From the NCBI RefSeq assembly GCF_008933155.1, contig NZ_WBVP01000014.1, positions 1-64,000 on the forward strand: DNA of 64,000 nucleotides, given 5' to 3'. The position numbers and the translations under genes were made by a program. The notes below the pieces were generated by a model. That model saw only the letters and a program-made list of their open reading frames with translations. It had not been told where the DNA came from and did no database searches. Positions 39,381 through 48,488 of the stretch are shown one piece after another. Within the stretch, counting starts at the first letter, position 1. Every line of letters begins with the position of its first letter. This stretch comes from Aliivibrio finisterrensis. Its GTDB lineage: Bacteria; Pseudomonadota; Gammaproteobacteria; Enterobacterales; Vibrionaceae.

Positions 39381-39405
39381 CACGATTATACATTGTATAA
39401 TCGTG
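39381..39405. promoter_or_regulatory. Perfect 25-base palindrome between seqA and ybfF
   Basis: CACGATTATACA (39381-39392), one central T, then TGTATAATCGTG (39394-39405). Each arm contains TATAAT oriented toward a different gene, so both divergent promoters may have their -10 inside it. No clear -35 is visible for either. Confidence 0.75.
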
Positions 39406-39439
39406 ATACTCTACGACAAACCTATCACAAAAAAGAAAA

Positions 39440-40216
39440 ATGAAGCAGCTTAACTATAAAGAACAAGGAAATGGGGATCCTTTGATCCTAATACATGGCT
39501 TATTTGGTAACTTAGATAACCTTGGTTTACTTGCTCGACAGCTCGAAAATCAATATCGAGTGATCAGCATTGATCTTCGTAATCATGGACTTTCTTTCCA
39601 CTCAGAAGATCACTCTTACCCTTTGCTTGCATCTGATGTTATCCAATTACTCGCTCATTTATCAATCTCATCAGCTCATATTATTGGTCATTCTATGGGC
39701 GGAAAAGTAGCAATGGCTATAGCAGATCAAAAACCAGATCTAATTAAGTCGCTAATTGTATTAGATATGGCTCCTATCTCTTACCCTGAACGAAAACACG
39801 ATGCTGTATTTGCTGGGTTACACCAAGTTATTCAATCGCCACCTAAAACGAGAAAAGAAGCCGATGCACTACTTGCTACTTCCATTATAGAGCCAGGTGT
39901 TCGTCAATTTTTAAGTAAATCGTTATATAAAAGAGACGAGTTTCTATCTCTTCGTTTTAATGTTGCTGCTTTATTGGAAAACTATCATCATATAATTGGT
40001 TGGAATAACATCACTCCATTCACAGGCAATGTCCTATTTGTAAAAGGAGAGAATTCTGACTACATTCTCCCCGAGCACCAAAATAACATAATGGCACAAT
40101 TTCCAAATGCTAAGGCCCATATAGTAAGCGGTACCGGTCATTGGTTACATGCAGAAAAACCAGAAACCATTTACCGAATCATAAATCGATTTATTGAAAA
40201 AGTTGGTAAAAGATAA
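39440..40216 (+). CDS. ybfF: Esterase YbfF (alpha/beta hydrolase)
   Basis: Acyl-CoA/palmitoyl esterase-like hydrolase of the YbfF family. Oxyanion loop LILIHGLFGNLDN, nucleophile GHSMGG, and catalytic histidine in SGTGHWLHAEKPE. It is 258 residues without signal peptide. The seqA-ybfF-fldA-fur order is shared with E. coli. The physiological substrate is not known. Confidence 0.93.
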   Translation: MKQLNYKEQGNGDPLILIHGLFGNLDNLGLLARQLENQYRVISIDLRNHGLSFHSEDHSYPLLASDVIQLLAHLSISSAHIIGHSMGGKVAMAIADQKPDLIKSLIVLDMAPISYPERKHDAVFAGLHQVIQSPPKTRKEADALLATSIIEPGVRQFLSKSLYKRDEFLSLRFNVAALLENYHHIIGWNNITPFTGNVLFVKGENSDYILPEHQNNIMAQFPNAKAHIVSGTGHWLHAEKPETIYRIINRFIEKVGKR

Positions 40217-40303
40217 TCCATACCAACCAAAGCAAAGCTATGGTATAGTTTTGCCAAATTATTCGATCAGATTTCGATCGCTAACCTAGAATAAAGGTGA
40301 TTC

Positions 40304-40525
40304 ATGCTATATGAACATTTTGACCTCATTGAGTCTATTGGTTTAGATTTACTGTTTGCCTCAATATTTTTTTTTATTGGTATGGCTATCAAAGATGTTC
40401 TTAAACAAGCAAATGTCCCTCCTTTTGGCCGAAAAATTGTTTGGCTTGTTCTCTTTTTAGGGTGCGCAGGTTTTGTTGCGAAAGGAATTATTCAGCTAAG
40501 CTGGGAAGGCACAGGCCTTAGTTAA
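40304..40525 (+). CDS. DUF2788 small membrane protein
   Basis: 73 residues with two hydrophobic segments (about 14-29 and 46-62) and a short cytoplasmic loop between them, DVLKQANVPPFGRK. It belongs to the DUF2788 family of unknown function. It has an AAAGGTG ribosome site, 87 bases after ybfF and 58 before fldA. Enterobacteria have a different gene (ybfE) here. It may be cotranscribed with fldA. Confidence 0.87.
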   Translation: MLYEHFDLIESIGLDLLFASIFFFIGMAIKDVLKQANVPPFGRKIVWLVLFLGCAGFVAKGIIQLSWEGTGLS

Positions 40526-40583
40526 GTACTGATTTAATAACATCTCTTTTTAATTAATACAGACAAATACAGGTATTTATTAT

Positions 40584-41111
40584 ATGGCAAGTGTAGGACT
40601 CTTCTTTGGTAGCGATACAGGCAACACTGAAGCTATTGGCAAGATGATTCAAAAACAGCTTGGTAAAAAGCTAGTTCATGTTCAAGATATTGCAAAAAGT
40701 AGTAAAGAAGATATTGATAATTTCGATCTTCTTCTTTTAGGTATCCCTACATGGTACTACGGTGAAGCTCAGTGTGATTGGGATGATTTCTTCCCAGAAC
40801 TAGAAGGTATTGATTTTTCGACTAAGCTGGTAGCCATCTTTGGCTGCGGTGATCAAGAAGATTACGCTGAATACTTCTGTGATGCGATGGGTAATATCCG
40901 TGATATCGTAGAGGCAAAAGGCGGTACTATCATCGGTTACTGGCCAACAGAAGGTTATGAATTTGAAGCATCAAAAGCACTTGTTGATGAAAATAACTTC
41001 GTAGGCTTATGCATTGATGAAGATCGCCAACCAGAGCTGACTGAAGCACGTGTAACTGCATGGGTAAATCAAATCCATGAAGAAATGTGTCTTGCTGAGC
41101 TAGAAGACTAA
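40584..41111 (+). CDS. fldA: Flavodoxin FldA
   Basis: FMN electron carrier for MetH, ribonucleotide reductase activation and isoprenoid enzymes. The phosphate loop is GSDTGNTEAIG, and the isoalloxazine-contact loops are PTWYYGEAQCDWDDF and GCGDQEDYAEYFCDA. It is 175 residues. It is upstream of fur, separated by the DUF4442 gene on the other strand. Confidence 0.97.
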   Translation: MASVGLFFGSDTGNTEAIGKMIQKQLGKKLVHVQDIAKSSKEDIDNFDLLLLGIPTWYYGEAQCDWDDFFPELEGIDFSTKLVAIFGCGDQEDYAEYFCDAMGNIRDIVEAKGGTIIGYWPTEGYEFEASKALVDENNFVGLCIDEDRQPELTEARVTAWVNQIHEEMCLAELED

Positions 41112-41125
41112 TATCCTAGATCTTA

Positions 41126-41167
41126 TAATGCTCTCTAGTTATCTTTTAAAATAGATAGAGAGCATTA
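41126..41167. terminator. Hairpin between fldA and the DUF4442 gene
   Basis: TAATGCTCTCTA (41126-41137) pairs perfectly with TAGAGAGCATTA (41156-41167). The right arm overlaps the last codon of the DUF4442 gene. A weak T run follows on the plus strand, so it probably acts for fldA. Confidence 0.65.
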
Positions 41168-41638
41168 TCTAAATTGTGTTTTTTTTCTCACATATAACGT
41201 TCTATTCACTCTTGCTACCACCTTTCCTTTTTTATCATATACACACACCTCAAATTGTGGAAAATGCTTCTCCCCCTCTTTTGTCGCTTGTTTTATTTCT
41301 GCTAACTGCCCATCCGATATCACAAAATGTGCGTATAAGTCGGTAGTTCCTGGTGAAATAAAATCAATCTCTGACTGCTTATCCCATACAAAATACTCTT
41401 CTCTTAGAATCCCCATTAACATGAGTGAAAACACAGGATCGGTCATCGAAAAAATGCTACCTCCATATTGAGTTCTATTCGCATTTCTATTCCAAAATCG
41501 GTCTTTCAAAATAACACTAACCTCTTGAAAGTTTGGTGAAATATTTGCGATTGAGATCCCAGCCCCCCAAAATGGTGGCCAAATATTAAGTGCCCTTCTA
41601 ACAATTTTTGGGGTAAAGTACTTATACATATTGATCAA
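41165..41638 (-). CDS. DUF4442 hotdog-fold protein
   Basis: 157-residue protein of the DUF4442 family, related to hotdog thioesterases (PaaI/YiiD type). Recognisable features are WPPFWGAGI near the N-terminus and NRNANRTQYGGSIFSMTDP, where the Asn/Asp and Gly residues of hotdog enzymes are expected. No catalytic activity has been assigned. It converges with fldA and is divergent from fur. Start may be the internal Met4 (MYKYFTP). Confidence 0.85.
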   Translation of the reverse strand: MINMYKYFTPKIVRRALNIWPPFWGAGISIANISPNFQEVSVILKDRFWNRNANRTQYGGSIFSMTDPVFSLMLMGILREEYFVWDKQSEIDFISPGTTDLYAHFVISDGQLAEIKQATKEGEKHFPQFEVCVYDKKGKVVARVNRTLYVRKKTQFR

Positions 41639-41810
41639 TCCTTAATTCTGGTCGGACCTCATCATAATTTAATTATTAACAAAAGATCAACATCTATTTT
41701 TTTGTAAGAGATCGTACAGATAAGGTATCAACTGGATCGAATGTTCCCTATAATTAAGTTATTAAAACTGCACAAAAAATCGATGCAGAATGTCAATACA
41801 GGAAAAGTCG

Positions 41811-42257
41811 ATGTCAGATAACAACCAAGCACTAAAAAAAGCCGGTTTAAAAGTCACTCTACCGCGCCTTAAAATTTTAGAAGTGCTACAACAACCAGAT
41901 TGCCAACACATTAGTGCAGAAGATTTATACAAAAAATTAATCGATATTGGTGAAGAGATTGGGCTTGCTACCGTATACCGCGTATTAAACCAATTCGATG
42001 ACGCAGGTATTGTTACTCGTCACCACTTCGAAGGTGGTAAATCTGTATTTGAATTAGCAACTCAACATCATCATGATCATTTAGTTTGCCTAGATTGCGG
42101 TAAAGTGATCGAATTCTCTGATGAAATGATTGAAGAGCGTCAAAAAGAGATCGCAAAAAAATACAATGTTCGATTAACTAACCACAGTTTATATCTATAC
42201 GGCCACTGCATTACTAGTGATTGTATTGATAATGATGACGCTCATAACGGTTACTAG
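41811..42257 (+). CDS. fur: Ferric uptake regulator Fur
   Basis: Iron-responsive repressor. The ATG at 41811 gives MSDNNQALKKAGLKVTLPRL (148 residues, normal) and has AGGAAAA 5 bases upstream; an in-frame ATG at 41790 would add seven residues and lacks that site. The DNA-binding domain spans about 1-80. The metal sites HHHDHLVCLDCGKVIEF and GHCITSDC are intact. It likely controls feoABC in this same window. Confidence 0.97.
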   Translation: MSDNNQALKKAGLKVTLPRLKILEVLQQPDCQHISAEDLYKKLIDIGEEIGLATVYRVLNQFDDAGIVTRHHFEGGKSVFELATQHHHDHLVCLDCGKVIEFSDEMIEERQKEIAKKYNVRLTNHSLYLYGHCITSDCIDNDDAHNGY

Positions 42258-42274
42258 CATAAATTTTAGTCATA

Positions 42275-42302
42275 AAAAAACCAGCATTTCTGCTGGTTTT
42301 TT
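42275..42302. terminator. Bidirectional terminator between fur and glnS
   Basis: AAAAAACCAGCA (42275-42286), loop TTTC, TGCTGGTTTTTT (42291-42302). T runs appear on both strands, so it serves fur and glnS. Confidence 0.92.
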
Positions 42303-42328
42303 ATTATCAATTAATCACTTAGTCAGCA

Positions 42329-43987
42329 TTAACCTTCCCAAGTATCACGTAAACCTACTGTACGGTTGAATACAAGAGCTTCAGGCTTAGAATCTTTGTT
42401 ATCAATACAGAAATAGCCTGTACGCTCAAACTGATAACCAGCCTCTGCTTCTGCCGTTGCTAAGCTCGGTTCAACAAAACCGCTCATTACAACTAATGAT
42501 TCAGGATTAATACTCTCTGAAAAATCTTCTAGCGCTGCAGGGTTTGGTACATTAAACAGACGATCATACAAACGAATTTCTGCTGGTAACGCTTTATCTG
42601 CTGATACCCAGTGAATCACCCCTTTAACCTTACGGCCATCAGCTGGATTCTTGCCTAGCGTTTCATCATCGTAGCTACAGAAGATCGTCGTCACATTACC
42701 CGCTTCATCTTTTTCAATACGATTCGCTTGAATAACATAAGCACCACGTAGACGCACTTCTTTACCAAGAACTAAACGCTTGTACTTTTTATTTGCTTCT
42801 TCACGGAAGTCATCTTGTTCGATGTATACTTCACGTGTGAATGGAACATCACGCTTGCCCATTTCAGGTTTATTAGGATGATTAGCAATACTAAGCGTCT
42901 CAACTTTACCTTCTTCGTAGTTTTCAATTACGATTTTAACAGGCTCAAGTACCGCCATTGCGCGAGGTGCGTTCTCATTTAAATCATCACGAATACACGA
43001 TTCTAATGAACCAAACTCGATCATATTCTCTTGCTTAGTTACACCAATTCGCTTACAGAACTCACGAATAGAGGCAGCAGTAAAGCCACGACGGCGTAAA
43101 CCAGAAACCGTAGGCATACGAGGATCATCCCAACCATTAACCAATTTCTCAGTTACCAGCTCGTTTAGCTTACGCTTAGACATGATCGTATATTCTAGGT
43201 TTAGGCGACTAAACTCATACTGACGAGGCTGACAGTCAATAGTGATATTTTCCAATACCCAGTCGTATAAACGACGGTTATCTTGGAATTCTAACGTACA
43301 GATTGAATGGGTAATGCCTTCAAGCGCATCCGAGATACAATGTGTAAAATCGTACATTGGGTAGATACACCACTTATCACCCGTTTGATGATGAGAAGCG
43401 AAACGAATACGATAAATAACGGGATCACGCATTACGATAAATGAAGAAGCCATATCGATTTTTGCACGAAGGCAAATCGTACCTTCTTTAAATTTACCAT
43501 CACGCATTTGTTCAAATAACGCAAGGTTATCTTCTACACTACGGTCACGGTATGGACTGTTTTTACCTGGCTCTTTTAACGTACCACGGTATTCACGAAT
43601 TTGATCTGATGTTAGCTCATCAACATAAGCCAAACCTTTTTCAATAAGTTCTACAGCGTAATCGTATAATTTATCAAAATAATTTGAAGAATAGTGAATA
43701 TCACCACTCCAATCAAAGCCTAACCATTTTACGTCGTTCTTAATAGACTCAACGTACTCAATATCTTCTTTTTCAGGGTTAGTGTCATCAAATCGTAGAT
43801 TACACTGTCCCTGGTAATCTTGTGCAATACCAAAATTCAAACAGATAGATTTTGCGTGTCCGATATGCAGATAGCCATTTGGCTCTGGCGGGAAACGAGT
43901 ATGGACACTGGAATGTTTACCTGACTTTAAGTCTTCATCAATGATTTGACGGATAAAGTTGGTAGGACGAGTTTCAGTTTCACTCAT
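42329..43987 (-). CDS. glnS: Glutaminyl-tRNA synthetase
   Basis: Class I synthetase. The HIGH motif is [15 protein letters not shown] and the KMSKS equivalent is TIMSKRKLN. It has 552 residues, as in E. coli (554). The C-terminal anticodon-binding beta barrels follow from about 340. It is transcribed alone. Confidence 0.98.
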   Translation of the reverse strand: MSETETRPTNFIRQIIDEDLKSGKHSSVHTRFPPEPNGYLHIGHAKSICLNFGIAQDYQGQCNLRFDDTNPEKEDIEYVESIKNDVKWLGFDWSGDIHYSSNYFDKLYDYAVELIEKGLAYVDELTSDQIREYRGTLKEPGKNSPYRDRSVEDNLALFEQMRDGKFKEGTICLRAKIDMASSFIVMRDPVIYRIRFASHHQTGDKWCIYPMYDFTHCISDALEGITHSICTLEFQDNRRLYDWVLENITIDCQPRQYEFSRLNLEYTIMSKRKLNELVTEKLVNGWDDPRMPTVSGLRRRGFTAASIREFCKRIGVTKQENMIEFGSLESCIRDDLNENAPRAMAVLEPVKIVIENYEEGKVETLSIANHPNKPEMGKRDVPFTREVYIEQDDFREEANKKYKRLVLGKEVRLRGAYVIQANRIEKDEAGNVTTIFCSYDDETLGKNPADGRKVKGVIHWVSADKALPAEIRLYDRLFNVPNPAALEDFSESINPESLVVMSGFVEPSLATAEAEAGYQFERTGYFCIDNKDSKPEALVFNRTVGLRDTWEG

Positions 43988-44112
43988 CTAAAGCACCTCA
44001 TTGGTATTAGTATTGTTAGAAAGAACAGATTGTTCATATCTCCCTATGATCCACAATTATGCGCCAATACTCAATATATAGAATCAAATAGTTTCTTTAT
44101 TTCCATAAAAAA

Positions 44113-44134
44113 AGCCGCTCTAAGGAGAGCGGCT
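44113..44134 (-). terminator. Terminator after nagE
   Basis: AGCCGCTCT (44113-44121), loop AAGG, AGAGCGGCT (44126-44134). On the minus strand seven Ts follow. It lies 29 bases beyond the nagE stop. Confidence 0.93.
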
Positions 44135-44162
44135 TGTCTATTTTGAGCTAATTACTCAATAA

Positions 44163-45653
44163 TTATGGTAATGCAACTGCTGTTAGGTCTTCAGAAGCTG
44201 GGATTTTTTTCATTTCGCCAGCTACGATTTCAGCAAGAGGACCAAGGATAACTTGAACGTTGTTTGAACCAAGTTTAACCACACCCATTGCACCTAGAGC
44301 TTTAAGTTGCTTCTCGCTAATTACGCTAGTGTCTTTAAGAGTTAGACGTAAACGAGTGATACAAGCATCGATGTTTTCTAGGTTTTCGTGACCACCTAGA
44401 GCTTTAAGGTATTGTTTCGCTAGTTCACCAGTTTCTTTTGAACCACGAACTGAGCTTTCTTCTTCATCATCATCTTCACGGCCTGGAGTCTTAAGATTAA
44501 ACTTAACGATTACAGCGCGGAATGTGAAGTAGTATACTGCAAAGAATACAATACCTTGGATAATTAGCATATACCAATTAACAGCTAGTGGGTTACGAGT
44601 AGAAAGAACCATATCTACTAGACCTGCTGAGAAACCGAAACCTGCAATCCACTGCATCGATGATGCGATGAATACTGAGATACCTGTTAATGCTGCGTGG
44701 AGTACGTAAAGCCCTGGAGCGAGGAACATGAATGAGAACTCTAGTGGCTCTGTAACACCCGTAAAGAATGATGCGAAACCAGCAGCAATCATAATGCCTG
44801 CTACTTTTTCTTTGTTCTCGACTTTAGCTGTATGGTAAATAGCTAGTGCTGCACCTGGTAGACCAAACATCATGATTGGGAAGAAACCAGCTTGATACAT
44901 ACCAGTAACACCTACAGTTGCCGTACCTTCAGCGATAGACTTAGCGCCACCTAGGAAGTTAGGAATATCGTTAATACCGGCAACATCGAACCAAAACACT
45001 GAGTTAAGTGCATGGTGAAGACCAACAGGAATTAGCAGGCGGTTGAAGAATGCATAGATACCAGCACCAACAGAACCCATGTCTTGAATTGATTCACCGA
45101 ACTGTACTAGACCACCGTAAATTGAAGGCCAAATGTACATAAGAATGAATGCAATTAAAATACCAGCAAAAGAAGTTAGGATAGGTACAAGACGTTTACC
45201 AGAGAAGAATGCAAGTGCTTTATGCAGTTCTACCGTAGAGAAACGGTTGTAGATCTCAGCAGATACGATACCAACTAGGATACCAACAAATTGGTTATTG
45301 ATTTTGCTAAATGCAGCAGGAACTGCAGAAGGATCAATACCCTGAATTTGAGCTACTGCTCCTGGTGAAAGAAGTGTAGTAACAACTAGGAAACCAACAA
45401 AACCAGAAAGTGCTGCTGCACCATCTTTATCTTTAGACATACCATAAGCAACACCGACTGCGAACAGTACAGACATGTTATCGATGATAGCCGCACCAGC
45501 TTTAATTAAAAACGCTGCTAGTGCACTGTTGCCGCCCCAAGCTACCGGGTCAATCCAGTAACCAACACCCATTAAAATTGCTGCTGCAGGTAATGTAGCA
45601 ACTGGTACCATCAGTGCTTTACCTACTTTTTGAAAATATCCTAAAATATTCAC
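44163..45653 (-). CDS. nagE: PTS N-acetylglucosamine permease IICB, NagE
   Basis: Imports and phosphorylates GlcNAc. The IIC domain (about 1-370) has multiple membrane helices and the loop HHALNSVFWFDVAGINDIPNF. The C-terminal IIB domain carries the phospho-cysteine in NIDACITRLRLTLKD. It is 496 residues, lacking the IIA domain found in E. coli NagE, so it must use a separate EIIA (probably glucose EIIA, Crr). Start is GTG. It diverges from nagA. Confidence 0.95.
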   Translation of the reverse strand: MNILGYFQKVGKALMVPVATLPAAAILMGVGYWIDPVAWGGNSALAAFLIKAGAAIIDNMSVLFAVGVAYGMSKDKDGAAALSGFVGFLVVTTLLSPGAVAQIQGIDPSAVPAAFSKINNQFVGILVGIVSAEIYNRFSTVELHKALAFFSGKRLVPILTSFAGILIAFILMYIWPSIYGGLVQFGESIQDMGSVGAGIYAFFNRLLIPVGLHHALNSVFWFDVAGINDIPNFLGGAKSIAEGTATVGVTGMYQAGFFPIMMFGLPGAALAIYHTAKVENKEKVAGIMIAAGFASFFTGVTEPLEFSFMFLAPGLYVLHAALTGISVFIASSMQWIAGFGFSAGLVDMVLSTRNPLAVNWYMLIIQGIVFFAVYYFTFRAVIVKFNLKTPGREDDDEEESSVRGSKETGELAKQYLKALGGHENLENIDACITRLRLTLKDTSVISEKQLKALGAMGVVKLGSNNVQVILGPLAEIVAGEMKKIPASEDLTAVALP

Positions 45654-45756
45654 CTTTAGTTTCCCCCTATAAGGATTTTAGATTTTTTTGAACAGCGCAG
45701 TTTGTTTACTATAAACTTATTTCGCTACTCGTTATAAACAGGGTCAGTGTAAGGGA

Positions 45757-45778
45757 TTAATTTCGCTCCGCAAATTAA
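45757..45778. promoter_or_regulatory. Probable NagC operator near nagE
   Basis: Symmetric arms TTAATTT (45757-45763) and AAATTAA (45772-45778) around CGCTCCGC. AT-rich flanks and a CG-containing centre fit the NagC/Mlc operator type. It is about 110 bases before the nagE start. Confidence 0.6.
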
Positions 45779-45790
45779 AAGCAAGCTAAT

Positions 45791-45806
45791 TGTGATCACT
45801 ATCACC
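45791..45806. promoter_or_regulatory. CRP site in the nagE-nagA region
   Basis: TGTGA-TCACTA-TCACC matches the CRP consensus at 9 of 10 informative positions, 138-153 bases upstream of nagE and next to the NagC box at 45757. Confidence 0.8.
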
Positions 45807-45992
45807 TGTGGAGGGAATATTTAGGGGTTTTTGCTAGCGAGATCATAAAACTTATTTTATCATTCAAAAGAATAAAAGATTAGGAATAAAATTTGGCTAA
45901 TTAAATGCCAAACTTTGTTATTACTGAACGTAACATTTAAATAACTTGAGTGTACCGCTCAGTAAGCAGTTCTATTTTCACTTGCTTAAAAA

Positions 45993-46003
45993 TTTCGGCG
46001 AAA
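45993..46003. promoter_or_regulatory. Weaker NagC-like operator near nagA
   Basis: TTTCG-G-CGAAA is a perfect 11-base palindrome 49-59 bases before the nagA ATG. It shares TTTCG and CG...AAA with the nagE box, but its half-site spacing is shorter, so binding by NagC is uncertain. Confidence 0.4.
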
Positions 46004-46051
46004 AAAGTGATTATTTTTTCATACTATAAATTATAACCAAAGGATTCAACT

Positions 46052-47188
46052 ATGTATGCGCTAACAAACTGTAAAGTTTATACTGGTAACGACGTTCTTG
46101 TTGACCACTCTGTTATTATCAATGGAACAGAGATCGAAGCCGTTTGCCCAACGACAGAATTGCCTGAAGGTATCGAATTAAAAGATCTTGATGGCGCAAT
46201 TTTAAGCCCAGGATTTATTGACCTTCAGCTTAATGGCTGTGGCGGTGTAATGCTGAATGATCAAATCACAGCCGAAACCATACAAATCATGCACGAAGCA
46301 AACTTAAAATCAGGCTGTACAAGCTTCCTGCCAACTCTAATCACATCATCTGATGAAGACATGAGAGCATCAATCCAAGCCGCTCGTGAATACCACAACA
46401 AATATCAAAATCAATCATTAGGTCTACACCTTGAAGGTCCATACCTAAACGTAATGAAAAAAGGCATTCATAGCGTTGATCATATTCGTCATTCAGACAC
46501 AGACATGATTCAATTAATGTGTGATAACGCTGATCTAATCGCAAAAGTAACACTGGCACCAGAGCAAAACGACCCTGAACATATTGAACGCCTTCATAAA
46601 GCAGGTATCGTAGTTTCAATAGGCCACACTAATGCAACTTATGCAGAAGCTCGCCAAGGGTTTGAATCAGGCATCACATTTGCTACACACTTATTTAATG
46701 CGATGACGCCAATGGTGGGTCGTGAACCTGGTGTTGTCGGCGCTATCTATGATACACCAGAAGTTTATGCTGGGATCATCGCTGATGGCTTCCATGTTGA
46801 CTATGCAAACATCCGTATTGCACACAAAATAAAGAAAGAAAAGCTTGTATTAGTGACCGATGCCACAGCTCCTGCAGGCGCTGACATGGAATACTTTATT
46901 TTTGTTGGTAAGAAAGTATATTACAAGGATGGTAAATGTGTTGATGAAAATGGCACATTAGGCGGCTCAGCTCTGACTATGATTGAAGCAGTTCAGAATA
47001 CAGTTGAGCACGTTGGAATCGCTTTAGATGAAGCTTTACGTATGGCAACGTTATACCCAGCTCAAGCAATTGGTGTGGATAATAAACTTGGCCGAATCAA
47101 AAAGAACATGGTTGCTAACCTTGCTATCTTTGATCGTGACTTCAATGTAAAAGCGACTGTTGTTAACGGACAATACGAGCAAAGTTAA
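46052..47188 (+). CDS. nagA: N-acetylglucosamine-6-phosphate deacetylase NagA
   Basis: Deacetylates GlcNAc-6-P to glucosamine-6-P. Amidohydrolase fold with the metal ligand glutamate in HLEGPYLN and [19 protein letters not shown] and the catalytic Asp in [11 protein letters not shown]. It is 378 residues. An AAAGGAT ribosome site precedes it. No nagB is adjacent; nagC follows after one base. Confidence 0.97.
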   Translation: MYALTNCKVYTGNDVLVDHSVIINGTEIEAVCPTTELPEGIELKDLDGAILSPGFIDLQLNGCGGVMLNDQITAETIQIMHEANLKSGCTSFLPTLITSSDEDMRASIQAAREYHNKYQNQSLGLHLEGPYLNVMKKGIHSVDHIRHSDTDMIQLMCDNADLIAKVTLAPEQNDPEHIERLHKAGIVVSIGHTNATYAEARQGFESGITFATHLFNAMTPMVGREPGVVGAIYDTPEVYAGIIADGFHVDYANIRIAHKIKKEKLVLVTDATAPAGADMEYFIFVGKKVYYKDGKCVDENGTLGGSALTMIEAVQNTVEHVGIALDEALRMATLYPAQAIGVDNKLGRIKKNMVANLAIFDRDFNVKATVVNGQYEQS

Positions 47189-47189
47189 T

Positions 47190-48404
47190 ATGACTGACGG
47201 ACAAATTGGTAATGTAGATCTAGTAAAACAATTAAACAGTGCGGCTGTTTATCGTTTAATCGACCAAAAAGGCCCGATTTCTCGAATTCAAATCGCAGAT
47301 GTTAGCCAGCTTGCTCCGGCAAGTGTTACCAAAATAACCCGTCAATTATTAGAGCGCGGCTTAATTAAAGAGGTCGCGCAACAAGCATCAACCGGTGGTA
47401 GAAGAGCTATCTCTTTGACTACCGAAACAGACCCTTTCCATTCAATTGCAATACGTTTAGGGCGAGACTATATTCAACTGAGCCTTTTTGACCTTTCAAC
47501 AAAAGAATTGGCCTCTGAATATCACGAGTTTCATTACTCTCATCAACAAGAACTACTTGATGGTTTAAATCAATTACTCCAACACTTTATTACACGTAAT
47601 CAAGACATCATTAAACAATTAATCGCTATTGGCATTACGCTACCAGGTTTAGTTAACCCAGAAACTGGTGTTGTAGAATACATGCCGAATACCGACATTG
47701 ATAAATTGGCATTGGCTGATTTCATTAAAGAAACATTTAAAACCCAATGTTTCGTTGGTAATGATGTTCGTGGACTTGCTCTTGCTGAGCATTATTTTGG
47801 TGCATCACGCGATTGTTATGATTCTATTTTAGTCAGTGTTCACAGAGGTACTGGCGCTGGGATCATTGTAAATGGCAAAGTTTTTCTTGGCCATAACCGT
47901 AATGTTGGTGAAATTGGCCACATTCAAATAGACCCTATTGGTGATAAATGCCAATGTGGTAATTTCGGCTGCTTAGAAACCGTGGCTGCAAATCCAGCCA
48001 TTATTGCCAGAATTAATAGCTTATTAGAACAAGGCTATCCTTCTAGTCTTTCGCAAATTGAAAAAATCACCATGTCTGATATTTGTCATGCCGCAAATCA
48101 TGGCGATGAGCTAGCAACACAAACGTTATTACGTGTTGGTAATCAACTTGGTAAAGCCATCGCGATGACCATCAACTTGTTTAATCCACAAAAAATTATT
48201 ATTTCAGGTGCTATCACTCAAGCTGACAAAATCGTATTTTCTGCAATTCATAACTGTATTAAGAATCAATCACTAACTGCATTCCACAAAGATTTGCCAA
48301 TTGTGGCTTCAGAGCTTCATAACCAACCAACTATTGGTGCTTTTTCTATGGTGAAACGAGCAATGCTAAATGGTGTATTGTTACAAAAATTACTTGATGA
48401 ATAA
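47190..48404 (+). CDS. nagC: N-acetylglucosamine repressor NagC (ROK family)
   Basis: Regulator of GlcNAc use that binds GlcNAc-6-P. The ATG at 47190 gives MTDGQIGNVDLVKQLN and places the gene one base after nagA; the longer frame starts within nagA. A winged helix-turn-helix covers about residues 10-75 (GPISRIQIADVSQLAPASVTKITRQLLERGLI). The ROK domain has the zinc motif CQCGNFGCLET. It is 404 residues. Confidence 0.96.
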   Translation: MTDGQIGNVDLVKQLNSAAVYRLIDQKGPISRIQIADVSQLAPASVTKITRQLLERGLIKEVAQQASTGGRRAISLTTETDPFHSIAIRLGRDYIQLSLFDLSTKELASEYHEFHYSHQQELLDGLNQLLQHFITRNQDIIKQLIAIGITLPGLVNPETGVVEYMPNTDIDKLALADFIKETFKTQCFVGNDVRGLALAEHYFGASRDCYDSILVSVHRGTGAGIIVNGKVFLGHNRNVGEIGHIQIDPIGDKCQCGNFGCLETVAANPAIIARINSLLEQGYPSSLSQIEKITMSDICHAANHGDELATQTLLRVGNQLGKAIAMTINLFNPQKIIISGAITQADKIVFSAIHNCIKNQSLTAFHKDLPIVASELHNQPTIGAFSMVKRAMLNGVLLQKLLDE

Positions 48405-48435
48405 TCACGACTGACTTTTCACGTGTTATCATTCT

Positions 48436-48458
48436 AAGGGTTGCGAATAGCGACCCTT
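48436..48458 (+). terminator. Terminator after nagC
   Basis: AAGGGTTGC (48436-48444) pairs with GCGACCCTT (48450-48458) with one T-G pair, followed by eight Ts. It is 31 bases after the nagC stop. Confidence 0.9.
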
Positions 48459-48488
48459 TTTTTTGAATACCACTAGGAAAATAAGTAT

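Larger units (their letters stand above)
45654..46051. promoter_or_regulatory. Divergent nagE-nagA control region
   Basis: 398 bases without a gene. It contains the CRP site, one good and one weaker NagC-like palindrome. The rest is AT-rich (above 65 percent by eye) and holds no ORF or RNA that I recognise. Confidence 0.6.

Noticed and set aside
47160-47189. Longer start of nagC inside nagA
   Set aside because: A non-ATG start would overlap nagA, and MTDGQIGN is the family start.
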